This document shows positions 51,827 to 61,810 of a stretch of 64,000 bases of DNA, piece by piece. Made by a program: the position numbers and the translations under genes. The notes below the pieces were generated by a model. It was not told where the DNA came from and did not search any database. It was given only the letters and a program-made list of their open reading frames with translations. Position 1 is the stretch's first letter; each line of letters opens with the position of its first letter. Location: positions 7,626,001 through 7,690,000 of the forward strand of contig JAUCEF010000005.1 in NCBI GenBank assembly GCA_033558025.1, in the 5' to 3' direction. This DNA is from Phytophthora sp. 'mugwort' (taxonomy: Eukaryota > Oomycota > Peronosporomycetes > Peronosporales > Peronosporaceae).

Positions 51827-53607
51827 TTAGGACGAAGACACATCAGCTACCAGATTTCGAAGCCAGACGCTAAACTCTTGAAGCACAGCGCGCTCTTGCA
51901 AGCTACTAATACTCGGTGTCCCATTCTGTCGAATTGAGGGGTTGGAATCATGATCAACCGTCGTTAAATTACCCGTTCCGTTCTCATTCGACGGTTCGAG
52001 ACGGTTGTCATCAGCCTCACTGTACTCTTCTTCACAGAACAAACCTGCAGCAGTAGGAGAGAGTGCTTCACGATACTCACTGGACTCAGCACCATGCTGA
52101 GGTTTAAAAGCTCCTGGTTGCTGTTCAGTGTGTAGACGGTTCGCAGACTTGGTAGTCGCATCTTCTTTCTCTTCGTCTGCAAATTCCACAGCCATCGCAG
52201 TGTGGACGAGTGACCGACTGAGAATAGTAAGCTCTGGATCACCAATTCCCCCGGTGTTTCGTGCGTCATACACGTTGGTCACGGTATCTTCTACATTTGG
52301 TAGATCGACAAGAGGGACTGAAGCCTCTTGAATTCGCTCCATGAACGGCAATTTGTTCAAGCTTCGTCTTGTATAGTTTCTTTTGGCAAATGTTGAAGTA
52401 ACAACGCCCCCACCTGCTGAATGGAAGTGCTCCATGTGGCTGGATGGACGCTTCGTCGGTGTCGTCGGGGATATTCCATCCATAGCCGAATCCTTTCGCT
52501 GGTACAGCTTCGATCGTGCCACCGGTGCACTTCTTGACAATACTTCCAATGCCGAGGGCCTCTGTGTCGATGCATTGGTCGGCGTCTGCATTCCATTTGG
52601 CGTCTCAATGTGCTTCGTACTCGCGCGGGATGGCCGTTTAACAAGCTTGCGTTGTAATGGGATTGTGACATGCAGACTGCTGTCACCCGTACCGACGCCG
52701 GCAAATACGAGCATCTTCTTGGCGGACACGAAAGTCTCCGTGTTGCGGCACTGGTGACACGCACATCGCGACGTGCAGGCTACTCCAGCTTGGTGACACT
52801 CGCAATAGTTCTTCATGCAGCCACTCTTTCGGCAATTGCATCCTCGAAGATGCTGGCTTGATCCGCTCGCAACCTTGGGCTGAAATGCCAATGGATTCCT
52901 CTCTAAAATTGCAGCCACTGCTCGCTCTCGTTCCGCCAACGTCTCTGGTCTGTTCTTGCAGCCTTCACAATTGCACCGATGGTCACACATACGCTGCGCA
53001 GCTAGACACTCGCAGTACAGCTTTAAACAGTTGGACTTCTTACAGCTGCATCCTTTAGTCCTCTCCGGCTGGGGCGTCTGTACTTGACAGCCTTTGCATT
53101 GGCAGTGAAACGAGCAAGATCCGAACAAACTCAAGCATGGGCAGTCAGCGGTGCAGTTGCCGTCTAGACAGCAACATATTGGTCTCGGTGAGGTACCGGC
53201 CATTGCCATGGCAGCTTTCCTCTCTGCAGGTAACGTAGCGGGAGACCTACTGCTAGTCCTGGAGCTCGGAGGCAGATAACTCGCTGTAGACTCCGACTCA
53301 GAGGCCCTGGGGGTCGAGAGCGATGGGCGGAAGCTCCTCTGCGTGCGCTTCTCGATGGCGTGGATGGCCTGGGCGATCTCCGCCTCGTTGTGCTCCTGGT
53401 TCTTGCAGCCTACGCACTGGCAGCGCTCACTGCAGCGGCCACTGGCTGCAAAGCACTCGCAGTAGAGCTTGAGACAGCCGGACTTCTTGCAATTGCAGCC
53501 ACGTCGTCGACCACCGAGATCAGTACCCTTGGGCTGCAGAGAGAGAGATCAACACGTGAGACGGTCAACGGATAGAGAAGAGCAAGGCAGCGCAAACGTA
53601 CGTTCAT
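51827..53607 (-). CDS. CXC-domain (tesmin/TSO1/LIN54-like) protein with four Cys-rich modules
   Basis: Two exons, 53607-53602 (only ATG AAC) and 53533-51827, give 570 residues. An in-frame TAG lies a few codons upstream of the ATG, so the start is well fixed if the GTACGT donor is used. CXC proteins bind CHR-type promoter elements, as in LIN54 of the DREAM complex. Module 1 (15-49): CNCKKSGCLKLYCECF. Module 2 (122-151) is divergent: CCCLDGNCTADCPCL. Module 3 (164-194): CSCKKSNCLKLYCECL. The family linker RNPLAFQPK lies at 214-222. Module 4 (234-264): CNCRKSGCMKNYCECH. Modules 3 and 4 with the linker form a standard CRC domain; 1 and 2 are extra. The remaining 300 residues are Ser/Thr/Glu-rich and probably disordered. 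Confidence 0.85.
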
Positions 53608-53902
53608 CCGGGGGATGTGGGAGGCCTAATGGGACCTGGCCGCGAAACGTAAATATTCGATTTGAATTTGAATTTATCAGCTTCGAGAATTGCGCCAAAG
53701 TGCGATTCGACTGAGGATACGACTGAAGTGCTATTTTAGTGGCAATCAGACTGAAGATACTTACTTAGACTAAGCAAACAGAAAGAAGATTAAAGTAGAG
53801 TTTTCCAAATCCTCACTGAGTTTTGATTAGCAACGCTAAGCTTAAATGTGAGTGGCTCGATGCCATGCAGGCACTATATGTCTACATAACAACAGACGAC
53901 GC

Positions 53903-54859
53903 TTAGTAGTCCTCGTCGCCGCCAAACATGTCCATGCCGCCGCCCATGTCGATCTCCTCTTCCTCCTCAACAGCCTCCTCCTTCTTCTCCTCCGTGGAAG
54001 CAGCAGCGCCACCAGTAGGGGCTGCGACGGCGAAAGCCGACGGGTCGGCCAGGAAGGCCTTGAAAGGCTCGGCCTTCTCGAACGAGAACGTATCGCACTC
54101 CACGGCGATAGCAACCAGGTCCTTGAAGGCGTTGGCGATCGTGTGGGGGATCGAGGCAAGGGTGGGGAAGCCCAGCTCAAGCGACATGGCGGCGACGTTA
54201 CGGACACCAGCCACGAACTTGGCGCAGAGGTCAGCCTCCGTCAGGTCCAGGACGGCGGGGTCGAAGATCGAACCGTTGTCGTACACCTGCTCGATCACCA
54301 GACCGTACGAGAACGGCTTGATGTCCAGCTTCTGCAGCAGAGCAGCCTCGGAGTTGCCGACCTTCTCGCCCTTGCGGGTAAGCAGCACCTCCGTGACGAT
54401 CTCAATCTGACCCTTCTGAATCTTGGTGGCAATCTGCAGAGCCTGGAAGAACGAGGTTTGACCGGGGTCAGCGCCCGTAGGTCCGGGGGGCACAATGACG
54501 TCCACTGGGGCGATGGAGCCAACACGGGCCGGGGCGGGCACGCGGTTCGACTCAAGGACCTCACGGATCTCGCCCAGGTCCTCGTTCGTGAACACGAAGC
54601 CGACGTTGCCCTTAAGCAGCGGGATGAAGTTCTCGAGCGGGTGGCCCGGGTTCTTCTTCACGAAAGTGTGGAACACCTTGCGCATGAGCGTGTTCTTGCC
54701 CATAAGCACCTCGCCGCGGCCGCGCAGCACCAGACGGATCTGCTGCATCTGGGCCGAACCGACATTGTCCACGCCGACCAGGAAGATCTTGGTGTAGTTC
54801 TCGAGCAGCGACTCAAGCTTCTCGAAGTATTCGAGCTTACGTTCCTGAGAGAGACCCAT
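53903..54859 (-). CDS. RPLP0: Large ribosomal subunit protein P0 (uL10)
   Basis: A single exon encodes 318 residues. P0 forms the base of the ribosomal stalk on 28S rRNA and carries P1/P2 dimers. The family is plain from the N-terminus (KLEYFEKLESLLENYTKIFLVGVDNVGS), GKNTLMRKV, GNVGFVFTNEDL and the P0-specific insert ending in TKIQKGQIEIV. It ends with an Ala/Glu-rich hinge and an acidic tail, EEEEEIDMGGGMDMFGGDEDY. The usual eukaryotic ending GFGLFD is replaced by a Met/Phe/Gly-rich one. It is divergent from the cytidylyltransferase gene, with about 410 bp between ATGs. Confidence 0.95.
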   Translation of the reverse strand: MGLSQERKLEYFEKLESLLENYTKIFLVGVDNVGSAQMQQIRLVLRGRGEVLMGKNTLMRKVFHTFVKKNPGHPLENFIPLLKGNVGFVFTNEDLGEIREVLESNRVPAPARVGSIAPVDVIVPPGPTGADPGQTSFFQALQIATKIQKGQIEIVTEVLLTRKGEKVGNSEAALLQKLDIKPFSYGLVIEQVYDNGSIFDPAVLDLTEADLCAKFVAGVRNVAAMSLELGFPTLASIPHTIANAFKDLVAIAVECDTFSFEKAEPFKAFLADPSAFAVAAPTGGAAASTEEKKEEAVEEEEEIDMGGGMDMFGGDEDY

Positions 54860-55271
54860 GGTGAAGGAAAACGCAGTCGCTTTAACCAGTTAAGGAGACT
54901 TGCGCTTGGAAATTGGAAGTAAGCGGCGTCGCCATTGCGCGGTCGACTTGGCGCAAAGCCCTCGCTTCCACCAGTTTCCAATAACAGGATAATAGGACAG
55001 GAGCTACCCCTCGATGAAACCCCGCATGTTAAAATCTGTAAGAAACCGACACAACGAAGCGCTGATTGGTGCCTTTGAATTCGCGGATGCCTTACGGCGT
55101 ACCCCTGCGTGGGTACACGTAACCACGGATGCCCCCATATACTTAACTCGACGCGTCGCCAGATCTGGTGCGATATTATCGTCATCCGAGCGAGCAATAC
55201 GCCGGTCGGTCGCGCTAAAGCTGAGCCGCTCCCTCTTCTACGCATTCTCCTTTTGATCTCCCTCTGCAGCC
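54860..55271. other. Divergent promoter region of RPLP0 and PCYT2
   Basis: About 410 bp between the two ATGs, holding both upstream regions. No further gene is seen and no strong initiator match was recognised. Confidence 0.5.
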
Positions 55272-56681
55272 ATGTCGGAGTCACTCGCGAGCCGCGTGGT
55301 GCTGTACGTACACGAGCTGCTGCACTCGCCCACAGCTGACGAGATCATGGTGCACGCGCACAAGCTCTTTGCGCGCATGGGTTTCCCGGAGCCGTATCCG
55401 GACGCTGAGCGCCTGGCCATCGCGCTGCTCACCGGCATCTTCACGCTTCTGGCCTACTTTGTACTGTTCGGTAAGCGCCATCGTAGGCGGAGACAGGTGC
55501 TGCAAGAAGATCTCGACAAGGCCTACCAGAAAGTGCAGGAGCTGCAGGACCGCATGGCGCTGATGGAAGTGGAGGAGCGCGATGAACCCCCGAAGGAGCA
55601 GATCCGCATCTGGATGGACGGCGCCTTCGATATGATGCACTACGGACACATGAACGCGTTCCGCCAAGCCCGATCGCTCGGCACGTACCTCGTGGTGGGC
55701 GTCAACGATGACGAATCCATCACTGCCTGCAAGGGGGCGCCCCCCGTACTTAACAATGAAGAGCGTATCGCCTCTGTCGAGGGCTGCAAGTTCGTGGATG
55801 AGGTGGAGCCACACTGCCCGTACATCATGAACGAGGAGTACCTGCAGCGCATGATCAAGAAGCATCGCATCGACTACGTGGTGCACGGAGACGACCCCTG
55901 CATTGTGGACGGCAAGGATGTGTACGAATCGGCGCAGAAGCTTGGCAAGTACAGGACGATCCCACGTACAGAGGGTGTGTCGACCAGTGATATTCTCGGG
56001 CGTATGCTCGTGATGCACAAGACCCACCACACGCACGATCACTTTGCGATCAACGGCCAGTTGTCTTCACAAATGCTGCAGGACAAGAAGGCCAAGGAGC
56101 GACCATCCAAGTTCTTGACAACGAACCGCATGTTGCGTCTCTTCTCCGTGGGCAATCACGAGCCGCGGAAGACGGACAAGATCGTGTACATTGATGGAGC
56201 GTTCGACATGTTTCACGCGGGCCACGTCGAGATCCTGCGTCTCGCTAAGCAACAGGGCTCGTACCTGATTGTAGGTGTCCACAACGACACTGTGGTGAAC
56301 GGCCACCGGGGCCTCAACTACCCGATTATGAACTTACACGAGCGTGTGCTCAGCGTGTTGGGCTGCAAGTATGTGGACGATGTGCTGATTGATGCGCCAT
56401 GGCAGGTGACGCCCGAGATGATCGCGTCACTGAAACTGTCCGTTGTCGTGCATGGCACGCACCGCGACCAGCACCACCTGCCTGAGTTCTCGCTCGAAGA
56501 GCATTACGAACACGCACGCAAGGCCGGCATGTTCCAGTTGATCGAGAGTCCTATCAAGCTGGACGTGAACGACATTGTGGCGCGTATCAACGATAACCGC
56601 GAGCGCTTCGAGAAGAAATTTGTGAGCAAGATGAAGTCTGAGGAGGAATACTACGCGGACCGCTACGGCAAGAGCAAATAA
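55272..56681 (+). CDS. PCYT2: CTP:phosphoethanolamine cytidylyltransferase with N-terminal membrane anchor
   Basis: A single exon encodes 469 residues. The enzyme makes CDP-ethanolamine from CTP and phosphoethanolamine, the rate-limiting step of phosphatidylethanolamine synthesis by the Kennedy pathway. Two cytidylyltransferase domains follow each other. The first has WMDGAFDMMHYGHMNAF (HYGH), YLVVGVNDD and RTEGVSTSDILGRML; the second has YIDGAFDMFHAGHVEIL (HAGH) and YLIVGVHNDT. The second half lacks a clean RTEGVSTS motif, as usual in the family. Before the first domain there is a hydrophobic helix (about residues 53-68, ALLTGIFTLLAYFVLFG) followed by a basic patch and a short coiled coil. 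Plant PECT1 has a similar anchor at the mitochondrial surface; animal PCYT2 does not. Confidence 0.93.
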   Translation: MSESLASRVVLYVHELLHSPTADEIMVHAHKLFARMGFPEPYPDAERLAIALLTGIFTLLAYFVLFGKRHRRRRQVLQEDLDKAYQKVQELQDRMALMEVEERDEPPKEQIRIWMDGAFDMMHYGHMNAFRQARSLGTYLVVGVNDDESITACKGAPPVLNNEERIASVEGCKFVDEVEPHCPYIMNEEYLQRMIKKHRIDYVVHGDDPCIVDGKDVYESAQKLGKYRTIPRTEGVSTSDILGRMLVMHKTHHTHDHFAINGQLSSQMLQDKKAKERPSKFLTTNRMLRLFSVGNHEPRKTDKIVYIDGAFDMFHAGHVEILRLAKQQGSYLIVGVHNDTVVNGHRGLNYPIMNLHERVLSVLGCKYVDDVLIDAPWQVTPEMIASLKLSVVVHGTHRDQHHLPEFSLEEHYEHARKAGMFQLIESPIKLDVNDIVARINDNRERFEKKFVSKMKSEEEYYADRYGKSK

Positions 56682-56960
56682 GTAGGAAGGAAGAAAGGAA
56701 GGACCGTTCCAACTGGCGTCCGTCGGCTGATTGATAGCATAAAACACAAAAAAGGGTGATGAAGAAGAGCTCAGTCTGTGGACGAGATCTTGTAGCTGTG
56801 TTGCTCTATGCAATTGCATTATTTCAGCCTAAACATGCAGAACGTCAACCGTTACAGTATAAATGACTTGCCACGTCAGAATCTCCCTCTCGTCTCACGC
56901 CCATCCATACTCATAGGAGGGACGGAGTAAGATCGACACCTTGCCATTCTGGAACTCTTC

Positions 56961-58012
56961 ATGCTGCGACGTACGTGCCCTTGCCATTGTCGCTGCGCCT
57001 TCCTGCTGCTCTTGTTCATTGCCGCGTTGTGTCATTGTTACAGGTGTCGCACGTCTGCATCGGTCGGTCCGCGCGTTTCCTCGCCTGCAGCTCGCGTCGC
57101 TCCTTCGGAAGCAGAGCTGTCTGACCCGTGGTGCTCGTCTGCAGTCCGCCCCTCGAGCTACTGGCTCGCTAGCCTTGCTCTCGCTCTCCGCACTAGCTTT
57201 GACCTCAGCGTCCTGCGCACCCAAGCTGCCGATGGAGTCTGCCGACGCTGTGAAGGCGGAGGAGCTCTATAATGACAACGCCTTCGACCGCCGTGAGCTG
57301 CTCAATAAACTCAAGGAGCTGTACGCCGCTCACCCCGAAGATGTTGGCGTGATCTGGCGTCTCACTCGTGCAGCTTATGACGTATCCAACCTCAAGGCTA
57401 CTAGCGGTGACGAGAAGAAGGAGCTTACGTACTACGCGCGCGATATCATTCAGAAGGGCCTGGATCTTACTAAGGACGTGGCCGCAGTGCACAACTGGTG
57501 CGTACTACTCAAGTAGTCTATTTCGCTGCTGTTTATTGCTTCAGAGACTCACGAATATTTTTTGCTTGGGACGAAGGTGCGGCATCATTTTGTCAGCTAT
57601 TGGAGACTACGAAGGCTCCAAGGTCTCAATTGCCAACTCGTACGTGATCAAGAGTCACTGGGAAAAGGCAGTGATGCTCAACCCGTCCAATCCCACTACG
57701 TACTACCTCTTGGGTCGTTGGTGCATTGCTATCGCTGATCTGTCGTGGCTCGAGCGCAAGGCCGCGGCGGTTCTGTTTGGCACGCCGCCCGAGTCCTCGT
57801 ATGATGAAGCACTGAGCTTCCTGCTGAAGTCGGAGGAGCTTGCTCCGGACTCGTGGAAGAAGCGCTCGTTGCTCATCGCGCAAGTTTACCAGAAGAAGAA
57901 AGACTACGCAAGGGCTAAGGAGTGGGTGACCAAAGCACTAGCAATCCCGATTGGCGTTGAGGAGGACGAGATCGCTCACGAAGAGGCCGAAGCGCTGCTG
58001 AAGAAGCTCTAA
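56961..58012 (+). CDS. RMDN-type TPR protein, probably mitochondrial
   Basis: Three exons join in phase: 56961-56970, 57044-57497 and 57577-58012, giving 299 residues. The 10-bp first exon (ATGCTGCGAC, donor GTACGT) creates the start MLRRVARLHRSVRAFPRLQL, a typical basic mitochondrial presequence. Without it the first usable ATG would be at 57233. The family blocks of regulators of microtubule dynamics (RMDN1-3/FAM82) follow: VIWRLTRAAYDVS, KGLDLTKDVAAVHNWCG, GDYEGSKVSIANSY, KAVMLNPSNPTTYYLLGRW, FGTPPESSYDEALSFLLKSE and KKKDYARAKEWVTKAL, that is, a TPR-like helical fold. Family members bind microtubules or act at ER-mitochondria contacts. A diverged partial copy of the last exon lies 0.5 kb downstream. 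Confidence 0.82.
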
Positions 58013-58527
58013 TCTGCCAGCCACGACGTCGACGCGATCAAATGCGTGTATATCTCTCGAATTGATCACTACTATCACCAGGACGTTAACCTCATTAAAG
58101 TGATAATGCGACGAACTTTTGCCATCTGATTACCCACATCGGGCTAACATGCTCGTGACGTTGTTCCTGTATCATGAATACAAATGCTGTCGCTCACGCG
58201 TCGACAACTCGCTTGCAGTTCAAGTTTATCTCACGGTGTGGAGGGAGACCAAGCAGTCGTCTGAACTGTTGTTTCTTACGCACCGGAGTTCCAATAAAAA
58301 ATACTCCCTTACAGTGACACCATCTTCGAATCGAAGTTCGCTTGCCGCGAATAATTCGCTTCATTGCCCTGAGTCTCAATCGTACGGCGCGACATCATCC
58401 AGAACGACAACGCACTTACCAGTATACATGTATAACCGGTAAGACTAAAACTCCACGATTCTCTCCGTCGGGGTAGGAGTCGTACCCCAGCGGCCATCGC
58501 GAACTGTTGCGTGATAAAAAAACTGGG
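58013..58527. other. Intergenic stretch, no gene seen
   Basis: About 515 bp after the RMDN-type gene. No supported coding frame or repeat was found. Confidence 0.5.
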
Positions 58528-58783
58528 ATACGGCTATACAGCAGGATCCTTTCAATGTAGCCATATAATCGGCTTGGTCGCTGGCGCATCGCCATCAGCA
58601 ACCCGTGGCTGTTTCGTCAAGCCGCCCGAGTCCTCGTATAGTGAAGTTTCACGGGCAATCGTATCAAGAAAAGCGTACCCCGCGGCCAAAGCAAGCGTGG
58701 GTCCATAGCGCTCGCACTGCCGGTAAGTCTCGAGGAGGATGAATAATCCACGGGAAGACCCAGGCGCTGGTCAAAAAGCTGTA
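58528..58783 (+). pseudogene. Decayed partial copy of the RMDN-type gene (last exon)
   Basis: The stretch aligns by eye with 57665-58012 of the intact gene. ATAATCGGCTTGGTCGCTGG corresponds to the codons of LLGRW, GCCGCCCGAGTCCTCGTATA to those of PPESSY, CTCGAGGAGGATGA to those of VEEDE, and GCGCTGGTCAAAAAGCTGTAA to the final ALLKKL and stop. Indels and stops (for example TAG in the SSY segment) break the frame. No counterpart of the first two exons was seen. Confidence 0.75.
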
Positions 58784-59216
58784 AGCCTCTATGAAGATCG
58801 CTTTATCCCGTTACAAAGCGCCACGTTGCCTCCGTGGGAATCTTCTGGCGATCTTTCGCAATAGCTATTCAAGTTATAATTGGAGATAAAGCAAATCGTC
58901 CCACTGTACTTACAGCCAATCCACTGGAAGTACCTTAAAGCCGGTACTCCTCATTTTAGCCAATCTAGTGTGTGTATTCGAGGGGGAGCGGCGCTCGGGT
59001 GGTTATTAGCGGAAGCCAAGCCAAGCCAAGGCGCGAGACGTCCAACTCCACCCCAGCCGAATCTCTCTCCGCCCTGCCTCGCGGGGGCCGCATTGCCTGC
59101 TGCCACCGCCAGCTCATCTGCAGACGTGTCTGCACCCAAGAAATCTCCCCTGAGTCTCCACCGAGAGCTGCCCGCTGAGCGCGTCGAGCCGCCGCTCGGA
59201 ATCTTGCTCGATTGCC
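58784..59216. other. Upstream region of the TBL1-type gene
   Basis: About 430 bp. The last 180 bp are CG- and pyrimidine-rich and probably hold the promoter and 5' leader. No coding feature is supported. Confidence 0.5.
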
Positions 59217-61171
59217 ATGGCGATCACGTCGGACGAGGTGAATTTCCTCGTCTACCGGTACCTGCAGGAGTCGGGTTTCCTGCACTCGGCTTTCACATTT
59301 GCGTATGAGAGCCAGCTGGCCAAGTCCAGCGTCATTAACACGGAGCTACCGCCGGGTGCGCTCGTGTCTTTCATGCAGAAGGGGTTGCAGTATGTCGGCA
59401 TCGAGGCGCATATCAACGAGGTGCGAACACCATACTCGCTTGCTGATACGTAGGAGGAGAGAGAGAGAGGGAGCGCAAGAACTGACTGTTTGGTGCTTTG
59501 CTGGCTGCAGGACGGGACGGAGCGCGAGTGCGATGGTGACTTCTCCCTGCTGAGCCCACATATCTGCCGCGTGGCGCAATCCGCCTCTAGTAGTGCCAGG
59601 TCATTCAAGGCGTCCAACAAGCGGAAGCGGAAGGGAGACGGCTCGCCGGACGCCGTGGACGGTACGAAAGGTAGGGGCCAAACTTACTTACTAGCTGTTT
59701 CGTGGCCCGGAATGCTGATGCTCTTGTGTGTATTATTTACTACTCTTGGCAGAAATGAACGGGGTAGATAAACTAGACAAGGAGGCGCTCGTGCTGCTGA
59801 GCGGACACGAGAAGGAAGTGTATGCGTGCTCATGGAACCCGGTGAAGAACATGTTGGTCTCCGGATCGAGCGACTCAACGGCGCGGGTATGGTCATTGCC
59901 AAACAAAGTGGAAGACAGTAAGGCAGTGGTGCCCAAGGTGCTGAACCATGGCACAGGACCGCACAAGGACGTCACGACTCTCGAGTGGAATGTACGTACT
60001 TTGCTCTCTTTGTTCTGAGGACGACCAGATGGATGGATGCACTGGACTGACCAGGATGAATGCGTTCTATGGTCGATTCTTGCAGCACGATGGATCATTG
60101 TTGGCGTCAGGAACTTATAACGGCAAGACACGGATCTGGGATGCTGAAGGCGAGATGAAGCACATTTTTCAGTACCACAACGGACCGGTGTTTGCTACGC
60201 GGTGGAGCAAGACGAGCTTGTTCCTGCTCAGCGCTAGCTTCGACAAGACTGTGGTTGTATGGGATGCTACGACTGAAGCGAAAAAGCAACAACTCAAGCT
60301 GCACGATGACCCGATTCTGGACGCGTCGTGGAAAGATGACTCCACATTTGCGACGTGCTCGTCGGACATGAGCATCTGTGTTGTTCGTGTGGGAGAAACC
60401 AAAGCTGACGTCGTGCTGCGAGGACACAAGGACGCGATCAACTCGGTCAAGTGGGATCCGTCTGGCCGATATTTGGCGTCGTGCTCGGACGACTACACGG
60501 TGAAAATTTGGGACCCGTCTAAGGCTATTGCTAAAAAGGATCCAGCGGAGGGCGATGCTATGGAGGTTGACAGCAGCGAAAACGACAAGAAAGACGCAGA
60601 TTCTGATGCAGCAAGCTCTGCTGCGCTTGTATACACTCTTCAAGAACACAAGAAGGAAGTGTATACATTTCGTTGGAGCTGTAGTGGTCCTGGCACATCG
60701 TTGCCGGACCAGCCCTTGACGTTGGCTAGTGCGTCCTTTGATGGAACCGTCAAGCTCTGGGATGCTGAGTCAGGCTCGTGTAGGAGAACATTTGATCACC
60801 AGTACGTGACGTGCGGTGCGCAACTGGATGATCTTTCGCCTGGTACTAACGCTGCTATTGACGCCTTTGGTTGCTGCTACAGGTATCCTGTATATGGTGT
60901 TGCGTTTAGCCCGGATGGGGAGTACTTGGCTAGTGGAACAGTAGGGGGAATGATCAACGTTTGGTCACTCAAGGTACGTCAGATGCGAAGTATACGAGTC
61001 CTGCTACTGTATACTAACGCCGTGCGATATGCCATTTCGCAGGATGGGTCCTTGGTGAAGACGTATCAAGCTAATGGCGATATCTACGAGGTCAACTGGA
61101 ACAAGGAGGGCGATCAGATCGCCGCGTGCGTGTCCAGCGGTGACGTCGCAATTATCAATTTTCGATTGTAG
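59217..61171 (+). CDS. TBL1/TBLR1-type LisH and WD40 co-repressor subunit
   Basis: Six exons join in phase: 59217-59420, 59511-59670, 59753-59991, 60086-60801, 60883-60973 and 61043-61171, giving 512 residues, the size of human TBL1XR1 (514). TBL1 proteins are adaptors of NCoR/SMRT-HDAC3 co-repressor complexes and exchange them for co-activators. The N-terminal LisH motif is clear ([20 protein letters not shown]), followed by a Lys/Arg-rich, nuclear-localisation-like linker ([12 protein letters not shown]). Seven or eight WD repeats follow, with typical [42 protein letters not shown] and [13 protein letters not shown] units. An acidic insert (about residues 350-370) interrupts one repeat. The introns are 74-94 bp; those before exons 5 and 6 show TACTAAC-type branch points. 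Confidence 0.92.
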
Positions 61172-61810
61172 TATTTACCCAGGAACACGCAAGAGTCTCC
61201 ATGGACCACGAGGACCCCCGGTGAACTCCCCGGCCATTCCAGGAGGAAGCAGTCGCGACTTTGCAACGCCCGACGTCCGGCTCATAAGGACTAGAGCATA
61301 AACTCCCCTCGTTCACTCCGCCTTTCGCCTTCGTTGCCGCTGCGTTTGTACTGGCAGGTCGGCGTCGTCCGGCGTCAGGTCAAGCACACCCGCGCGATCG
61401 ACGCGCAGGACTATGTCGCTATTAGACGGAAGATACCATAGTAAACCGAGTCAAGTACACTGAAGCCCCGTAATACACCGCTATTACCCAAATACTACTA
61501 CAGATCCTCCTCGCCAATTCAGTAGCTGTGCAAGCTAATAATTTATCAAACCTAGTACGTCGAGTCATCCACCGACTTCGCTCCCTACGGTTTTGTATGC
61601 ACAGTCCCCGCTCTGATAGCTAATAAGCTGTTGTACATAATACGATTAGCTTCCACCGAAGGTATTAAATTGGCGAGGGGGATCTGTACTAGTATTTTGT
61701 GTTCTTTAGCACCACACACTATAGCACCATTTCATCCAATAACATACAATATCCTCTTTAAACCGATATTCGAAGTCGAGTCGGTTCCCAGCGTCGTAAA
61801 CACCTCACGC
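61172..61810. other. Intergenic stretch, no gene seen
   Basis: About 640 bp between two plus-strand genes, AT-rich after 61480. It probably holds the 3' end of the TBL1-type gene and the promoter of the next. No coding frame is supported. Confidence 0.5.

Noticed and set aside
53852..54922. Plus-strand frame of 356 codons opposite ribosomal protein P0
   Set aside because: It is the antisense of a highly conserved, codon-biased gene; the translated product has no recognisable feature.
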